From contig JAPOLP010000242.1 of assembly GCA_029977045.1 (NCBI GenBank), forward strand, positions 1 through 7,862: a stretch of 7,862 nucleotides of DNA. The letters are read 5' to 3'. Under the pieces are notes generated by a model, which did not search any database, had not been told where the DNA came from, and was given only the letters and a program-made list of their open reading frames with translations. The position numbers and the translations under genes are program-made. Shown here in pieces: positions 6,001-7,862 of the stretch; positions within the stretch are counted from its first letter, which is position 1, and every line of letters begins with the position of its first letter. Origin of the DNA: Planctomycetota bacterium (GTDB lineage: Bacteria > Planctomycetota > Planctomycetia > Planctomycetales > Planctomycetaceae).

Positions 6001-7862
6001 GCCGTCTCCGTGGCGTCAGCCACGCCCCCGACCGTACCAACGCCAGTCTCCAGCCCTAGATAGTTATTGCCAGTCCAGAACGTACCGGTTGTCAACACGC
6101 CGCCGGTTGAACCGATCCACATGACAAGGCCCGTCGCCGTCAAGCTGCTGTCTACGCCGTTATCACTGATCAGGTTTGTATCGATTTGAAGAATCGCTGC
6201 AGGCGCAGCGTTAACCACTCCGTTTGCCAGCCGCGAGTTCGCGTCGGTACTCAGGAGGTTCTGATCTTGAGCTTCTGAAGTGTGAACGTAGTAAATGCCT
6301 TCCTGGCGGTTGCCGACAACAACGTTTCGACCGGACTCCAGGCCGTCTCCGATGAGATAGTTTGACTGTCGGATCCGCTCGACCGGCGTGTCATTGATGA
6401 TGCCGAAGCTCATCAGGTCGATACCACGACCGGTGTTTCGGTCGATGAAGTTGCCAAGCAGCGTTGCCTGAATCGGACCGGACAGTTCGATGCCGTCGTT
6501 CAGATTCTGGGTCACCAGGTTGTCGCGGATCGTGACGGTGACGCCAGGAGCACCTTCTGATGAAAACTGCGTCGCCTGCGCGACATCGACTCGGGAATTG
6601 ATGTCAATTCCCATTCCCGAGTTGCCTTCAATATTGTTTGCCTTGATCGCAAGGTTGACCTGGGGATCATTGTCGCCACCGCCGGTGCCGGGCGCGGTGC
6701 CATCTGTCAGAAATGGCTTCGGTCCGCTGCCGTTGGAGTCGCCGTTCGCGACATGAATACCGCTACCAAGAATCTCAGCTCCACCAGTGGCTGCACCGAT
6801 CGCCGTAAACTGCGCCGACCCCTGAGCCGGTCCGTTGAAGCTCAGGTCGTTGTTTACAATCGTGGCGTTGCCGCCACGACGAATCGTGATGCCGTGCAGG
6901 CCGTTGTTCGTAACAGTGTTGCCGAGTGACTCACCCGTGGCCGGATCAGTCCCTTCGCGACCGATTTCCAGAATGTTGAACACGCCAAACCGAGCAGAGA
7001 CTTCAATGCCGTTCTGGTCGTTGTTCGTGATTGTGTTCTGAACGACTTTACCGCCGATGTCCCGTTTGTCCGTCGAGCTGTTATCGCGACTCGTATAGTT
7101 AATGCCGTCACCTTCGTTGAAGATGATGACGTTGTTGACAATGTCGGCGATGATCTGCGCGTCAGCTTCAGCCCGAATCTGGACACCGTTCGTGGCACTC
7201 GCCGCAGCCCCCGCATTTCGGCGGTTTGCAATGACGGCATTGTCACGAATCTCAACATCAATTTCGTCAAGGCTGCCGTTCAGAGCCGTGATTTCGATAC
7301 CGGCACCGAATTGTCGCGTCGTGGTCGTATCGAGCTGCTCGGCAACCGGGTTGATCGCGTTATTGCTGATCGTATTTCCGGCAATCGTAATCGCCCGCGT
7401 CTGATCAACGGCCGGATCGACGGTCGACGTGTAGGCATCGTCCTCGCGGCGAATACGAATACCGTCGTCGAGGTTGTTCGCGATGACGTTGTCCCGAATC
7501 TGCAGATCCTGGATGACCGTCTGCTCGTCAAAGTAGACATCAACGGCCCGGCCAGCATTGCCGCCAGTGTTGCGGATCATCAGCGATCCGGCGGAGTGCG
7601 CAGCGGTCGTCGCGGCGGTCAGCGAAACAATGTTCCCGTTCACGGAAGCGATAGTCACCACTTCGCCATCGATTCTCACGGTGTCGCCCGTGACGAACTG
7701 GCTGCCATCGGCGACCAGAAAGACCTGGGTCCCCGAGGTAATCGCGTTCTGCAGTGACGACACAGCGTCAGTACCAATGACGTTCTGTGAGATTTCCGAT
7801 CGTCGCAGAATTGCCGTGGCTTCGAAGTTGATGTTCGTGCCGGTCAGCACAACTTCCACACC
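1..7862 (-). CDS. Giant mosaic surface protein (beta-helix plus Ig-like array), partial at both ends
   Basis: One minus-strand frame is open across the window: 2,620 complete codons, from Gly at 7860-7862 to Leu at 3-5. I checked every in-frame triplet and found no stop. Both the start codon and the stop codon lie outside, so no ribosome binding site, signal peptide or C-terminal anchor can be judged. Domain order is: beta-helix (about residues 1-720), linker, divergent beta domain, HGL...W module, ten Ig-like repeats (residues 1052-2570), then a CSLREA-like motif. I found no Cys codon, about 12 Lys and about 12 Met, and the protein is rich in Asp, Thr, Val, Gly, Ser and Asn. Proteins built this way are usually exported and act in adhesion, matrix formation or polysaccharide contact; that role is inferred from domain type only. 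No catalytic residues were recognised. The exact gene name is unknown to me. Confidence 0.95.
3..152 (-). other. CSLREA-like motif opening a new beta-helix region (continues past left edge)
   Basis: The last 50 residues read RIDVTFNDAADAAVGD, then DTNSSLADGEQRSLRSAVQT, then ANALAGDDTIL. This matches the CSLREA pattern, in which V-T-x-x-x-D...D-G...S-L-R-E-A-[IV]-x-x-A-N...G-x-D-T-I stands directly before a right-handed beta-helix. Here Cys is replaced by Arg and Glu by Ser. The motif marks the start of further rungs, so a second beta-helix is expected to the left of position 1. Confidence 0.75.
153..524 (-). repeat. Ig-like repeat 10 (PDPR type), last of the array
   Basis: About 124 residues: NASIVAVSPDPRLRPAG (PDPR at 489-500), VVTVNFSDDVTGVDISDFRL, TRIPEGGTT, DQYVLDLTSVTGAPGRYTL, TLLSEGSGIESIS, and SWTTFEVIDLRSSQTSP. 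The ending differs from the other repeats: after the Trp comes a strand-rich tail leading into the CSLREA-like motif, not another PDPR unit. Confidence 0.8.
525..902 (-). repeat. Ig-like repeat 9 (PDPR lost, divergent)
   Basis: About 126 residues. It opens EVVTVLDSNGLAIPATVFN, without PDPR, then GVLKVTFSEEVAGFDVDDVR and LTLNGSNVAL in place of LTRD. It continues AVWLLDLSSVTAEPGSYVLQ, VVADLNGNVLADD, and RWEFQIGEP. The core strands are intact, so the fold is probably kept while the signature loops have changed. Confidence 0.75.
903..1328 (-). repeat. Ig-like repeat 8 (PDPL variant)
   Basis: About 142 residues: TANVVDVQPDPLQLSLSQ (PDPL at 1293-1304), GVVNILFDEPVENVDISDFE, LYRDG, RRYTIDLSTLTNTVGTYEL, RVLAGGIQDLAGNDLEVPNP, and QWEAGSDSVAP. 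The terminal turn carries the classical Q-D-L-A-G-N. A further 30 residues or so between this turn and the Trp (EFRDDEGRILTLVGPTAG and onward) form an extra hairpin or loop. Confidence 0.8.
1497..1700 (-). repeat. ADGS module, tandem copy 2
   Basis: About 68 residues: SSTLVGNITAVTTAITVVDG, SVFPATGGFEVKIGGEVVNV, TGIVGNTLTVTRGAG, ATAHSNGDAVALTF. It matches tandem copy 1 closely through the T-V-x-R-G-A turn and is then a few residues shorter before the H-S-x-G turn. It leads straight into the resumed Ig strand DSFSIDLS of repeat 7. Confidence 0.8.
1701..1937 (-). repeat. ADGS module, tandem copy 1
   Basis: A unit of 79 residues (237 bases) from SSTLAAAI to the next SSTL. Strands read TTITVADGSVFPAVGGF, RVTIGSEQLNVTAVSGN, VLTVERGAEGS, TATSHSSGSSVTL. 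Over the first 54 residues I count 34 identical to tandem copy 2 (about 63 percent). The DNA also aligns with no gap over that part at an offset of exactly 237. The pattern is reminiscent of small beta modules in phage and planctomycete structural proteins; I know no established function. Confidence 0.8.
2112..2462 (-). repeat. Ig-like repeat 6 (PDPR type), closest to consensus
   Basis: About 117 residues and the most regular unit: PGSVSVQPDPRSTAAG (PDPR at 2421-2432), LITIEFTEAVTGFNLTD, LVLTRDANDGNGAQPVSL, SEYTIDLNLKTGAPGAYSL, SIQGSASLIQDLAGNPIQ, and TWVVENTGP before repeat 7. It has the full terminal turn L-I-Q-D-L-A-G-N-P that is familiar from bacterial Ig-like domains of the Big_5 and Big_12 kind. 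It is a good reference for aligning the others. Confidence 0.83.
2463..2621 (-). other. Unusual basic, Tyr/Pro-rich hinge between Ig-like repeats 5 and 6
   Basis: The segment starts KRLRKTINDRIIDAVYPG, passes through PLPPYGGQAPSSYEQPNYVV, and ends TETFFVDLTPP. It contains two of the roughly twelve lysines in the whole fragment, several Arg, and four Tyr close together with Pro. No other interrepeat junction in the array has this. It could be an extended hinge, a processing site or a binding site; the sequence alone does not decide. Confidence 0.55.
2463..3017 (-). repeat. Ig-like repeat 5 (PDPR type) with a long C-terminal extension
   Basis: About 185 residues. The core is SAEILDIDPDPRVSDAG (PDPR at 2982-2993), VTVVFNERVTGID, DFTLTRDRGDGAGAQPVSL, DRYVIDLTGPVTDAFGTYVL, and GAITDGTGNGY, with the usual Trp at 2622-2624. 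The next repeat does not begin straight after the Trp. Instead there is a segment of about 53 residues of unusual composition, listed as a separate entry (2463-2621). Confidence 0.78.
3018..3404 (-). repeat. Ig-like repeat 4 (PDPR type)
   Basis: About 129 residues: SPTIATVFPDPRMTG (PDPR at 3369-3380), VTVVFDEAVTGI, SDYFTLTRDSGDGNGPQVV, TSFVFDLTPVTTDGG, GAYVLRLNRGTAIF, and DSWVQDSQGP at the boundary with repeat 5. It has the D-G-x-G loop after LTRD that is shared with repeats 5 and 6. Confidence 0.8.
3405..3800 (-). repeat. Ig-like repeat 3 (PDPR type)
   Basis: About 132 residues: TADIIDVDPDPRNSS (PDPR at 3765-3776), VLVRFSEPVRITQVNASDFV, LTRDIGLGPVTVPL, then VVSYRLTLRNTDASRITDQQ and AWTFTPVGP at the end. 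The middle loop between the LTRD strand and the last strand is longer than in other repeats (about 45 residues, with DDPTGTGFATLFQLPNL), and the usual S-x-x-I-D-L strand is not obvious. Otherwise it is a normal member of the array. Confidence 0.78.
3801..4463 (-). repeat. Ig-like repeat 2, enlarged by an inserted module
   Basis: About 221 residues. The Ig-like core is PISPDPISGPAGIVRINF (PDPI at 4425-4436 in place of PDPR), TEPVTGVDIFDFVLSHDDG, then EQYSIDLSSVTDGVGTYRLT. The expected terminal turn is replaced by an HGL...W module (3909-4145). About 30 further residues follow, ending DVWTRINTAP just before repeat 3. The repeat therefore carries two Trp-ending segments, one from the module and one from the Ig unit. 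Confidence 0.78.
3909..4145 (-). repeat. HGL...W module, copy 2 (inside Ig-like repeat 2)
   Basis: About 79 residues: AVTINSQAHGLSTGQTVTLS, GIRGTGVGAATALNGTFRIV, VLDNDNFQLF, then VYLLSGPTSTW. It shares with copy 1 (4755-4995) the H-G-L turn (4098-4106), the N-x-x-F-R-[IV]-x-V strand, the D-x-x-N-F-x-[IL]-F strand and the Y-x-x-x-G...W close. It is nearer than copy 1 to the pattern I recall from phage tail proteins (HGLSTG, V-T-[IL]-S-G, A-L-N-G-T). Its position after the last Ig strand suggests a domain inserted between repeats. Confidence 0.72.
4470..4709 (-). repeat. Ig-like repeat 1 (PDPR type)
   Basis: Shortest repeat of the array, about 80 residues. It has VIDVTPDPR (PDPR at 4671-4682), the strand VTVQFSEQVTNFD, DDLYLTRDG, then TSFTVDLTAAG and a final GQYELIIDN strand. 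It lacks the usual ending with a 'D-x-aGN' turn and a Trp and runs directly into repeat 2, so it may represent the minimal Ig-like unit. The fold resembles the bacterial Ig-like families Big_5 and Big_12 by pattern. Confidence 0.78.
4755..4995 (-). repeat. HGL...W module, copy 1
   Basis: About 80 residues contain, in order, ITSPNHGLSDRRLVEI, FDVTGLPSVNNVFRVEVI, DANTFDIF, and GVYAGGGEW. The pattern I-T-S-x-x-H-G-L, V-x-[IL]-x-x-V-x-G, N-x-x-[FW]-x-V, D-x-N-x-F-x-[IL], Y-x-x-G-G-x-W is one I recall from phage tail and other bacterial structural proteins. These are sometimes labelled by a distant resemblance to the FCCH domain of ubiquitin-activating enzyme E1; that label would not imply any ubiquitin function. 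Here the module lies just before Ig-like repeat 1. A second copy sits inside repeat 2. Confidence 0.7.
5010..5522 (-). other. Divergent beta-sandwich-like domain preceding the Ig array
   Basis: Residues about 781-951 begin IFRILDVQRVDVGNGITELQ and continue VTFDEDIFG, which echoes the V-x-V-x-F-x-E core of the later Ig-like repeats but lacks PDPR and LTRD. It continues with alternating strands (PLIIDEGTTVEIRNALG, QINLAFGNNTLILQN, GGFLTININ). It ends in an Asp/Asn/Gly-rich loop containing GDNFNAGPDGDGPNG and then DWGAW. The loop resembles a calcium-binding turn by composition but does not fit a strict EF-hand or dockerin pattern. I cannot assign a named family; a distant Ig-like or cadherin-like domain is the likeliest reading. 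Confidence 0.55.
5523..5702 (-). other. Ser/Thr/Pro/Arg-rich interdomain linker
   Basis: About 60 residues between the last beta-helix rung and the next folded domain are low in hydrophobic strands and rich in Ser, Pro, Thr, Gly and Arg. Short pieces include ESPGGPFPSATRIRDTTR and GAVPSQTSGLPQSNG. This looks like a flexible spacer. A short extra beta hairpin around TGPFTFGAV cannot be excluded. Confidence 0.6.
5703..7862 (-). other. Right-handed parallel beta-helix region (NosD/Beta_helix type), start outside window
   Basis: Residues 1 to about 720 repeat the rung pattern I-x-x-N-x-I-x-x-N-x-x-x-G-I-x-I. Clear rungs include IRDNVIANNLDDGIRIRR (about 7451-7490), ITIAGNTISNN (about 7362-7397), VVQNTITNNDQNGIEVS (about 6993-7046), NTVTNNGLHGITIRR (about 6877-6928), IKANNIEGNSGMGIDIN (about 6600-6653), IRDNLVTQNLNDGIELS (about 6480-6530), LLGNFIDRNTGRGIDLMS (about 6408-6461) and FEGNTGNGLDVRN (5706-5744). 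Stacked Asn residues and the closing G-I-x-I strand are typical of parallel beta-helices of the pectate lyase, NosD and right-handed beta-helix families. No lyase or hydrolase active site stands out. Loops of variable length interrupt the rungs, for example a Thr/Gly-rich stretch around 5950-6120 with two Trp. Such folds commonly bind or cleave polysaccharide or act as adhesins; which applies here is unknown. The region probably begins upstream of the gene segment seen here. Confidence 0.88.
7578..7760 (-). repeat. ADGS module, diverged copy inside the beta-helix (copy 3)
   Basis: About 61 residues starting at SSLQNAI resemble the two tandem modules at 1497-1937. Shared landmarks in order are an opening S-S-x-L, an [ILV]-V-A-D-G-S-x-F strand, a V-x-I-x-G-E-V-V strand, a V-x-G-N-x-[LV]-x-[LV] hairpin, and a closing A-H-S-x-G-x-[LV]. 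The VFP-A-x-GGF segment of the tandem copies is replaced by QFVTGDT, so this copy is more distant. Only one rung-like stretch precedes it in the window, and well-formed beta-helix rungs follow, which suggests a small beta domain inserted as a loop of the helix. Function unknown. Confidence 0.65.

Noticed and set aside
6854..7270. Minus-strand open frame of 138 codons in a second frame
   Set aside because: It overlaps the beta-helix in a different frame and its Arg/Thr/Ser-rich translation has no recognisable pattern, whereas the main frame shows clear N-x-I-x-x-N rungs here.
7311..7757. Plus-strand open frame of 148 codons, rich in Arg and Asp
   Set aside because: It is antisense to clear beta-helix rungs and one ADGS module, and no domain or plausible gene context supports it.
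5703..7862. Pectate lyase or other polysaccharide-cleaving activity of the beta-helix
   Set aside because: The fold pattern is present but I could not point to a conserved catalytic cluster, so only the fold is called.
1..7862. Internal Met codons as separate gene starts
   Set aside because: The frame is open without a stop before and after each of the roughly dozen Met codons, and domains run across them, so nothing supports a second gene start.

Overview
The whole window is the inside of one giant gene on the minus strand. I read the frame whose codons start at position 7862 triplet by triplet to position 3. It holds 2,620 codons with no stop and no frameshift. Neither the start nor the end of the gene is in the window, so the protein is longer than 2,620 residues. 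I found no other gene, RNA gene, promoter, terminator, CRISPR array or insertion sequence. Open frames on the plus strand and in the other minus frames are best explained as shadows of this gene.

The protein is a mosaic of extracellular beta-rich modules, listed here in protein order (right to left on the map). (1) A right-handed parallel beta-helix with many Asn-ladder rungs, about 5703-7862, contains one copy of a small 'ADGS' module near its start. (2) A Ser/Thr/Pro/Arg-rich linker covers 5523-5702. (3) A divergent beta-sandwich-like domain covers about 5010-5522. (4) A short 'HGL...W' module covers about 4755-4995. (5) An array of ten bacterial Ig-like repeats covers 153-4709. Most carry the signature V/I-x-P-D-P-R, then F-S/T/D-E-x-V-T-G, then D-F-x-L-T-R-D, then a Y/S-x-I-D-L strand, and end with a Trp just before the next repeat. 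Repeat 2 carries a second HGL...W module. Repeat 7 carries two tandem ADGS modules. (6) A CSLREA-like motif at 3-152 appears to open a second beta-helix beyond the left edge.

The translated sequence has no cysteine, only about a dozen lysines and many acidic residues, which suits a secreted or surface protein. The combination of moderately high GC, a very large gene, beta-helix rungs, CSLREA motifs and PDPR-type Ig arrays suggests an environmental bacterium, most likely a planctomycete. That assignment is inferred from protein style and not from a marker gene. The likely role is a cell-surface or secreted adhesin or matrix protein, possibly carbohydrate-binding. I see no catalytic site that I can name with confidence.
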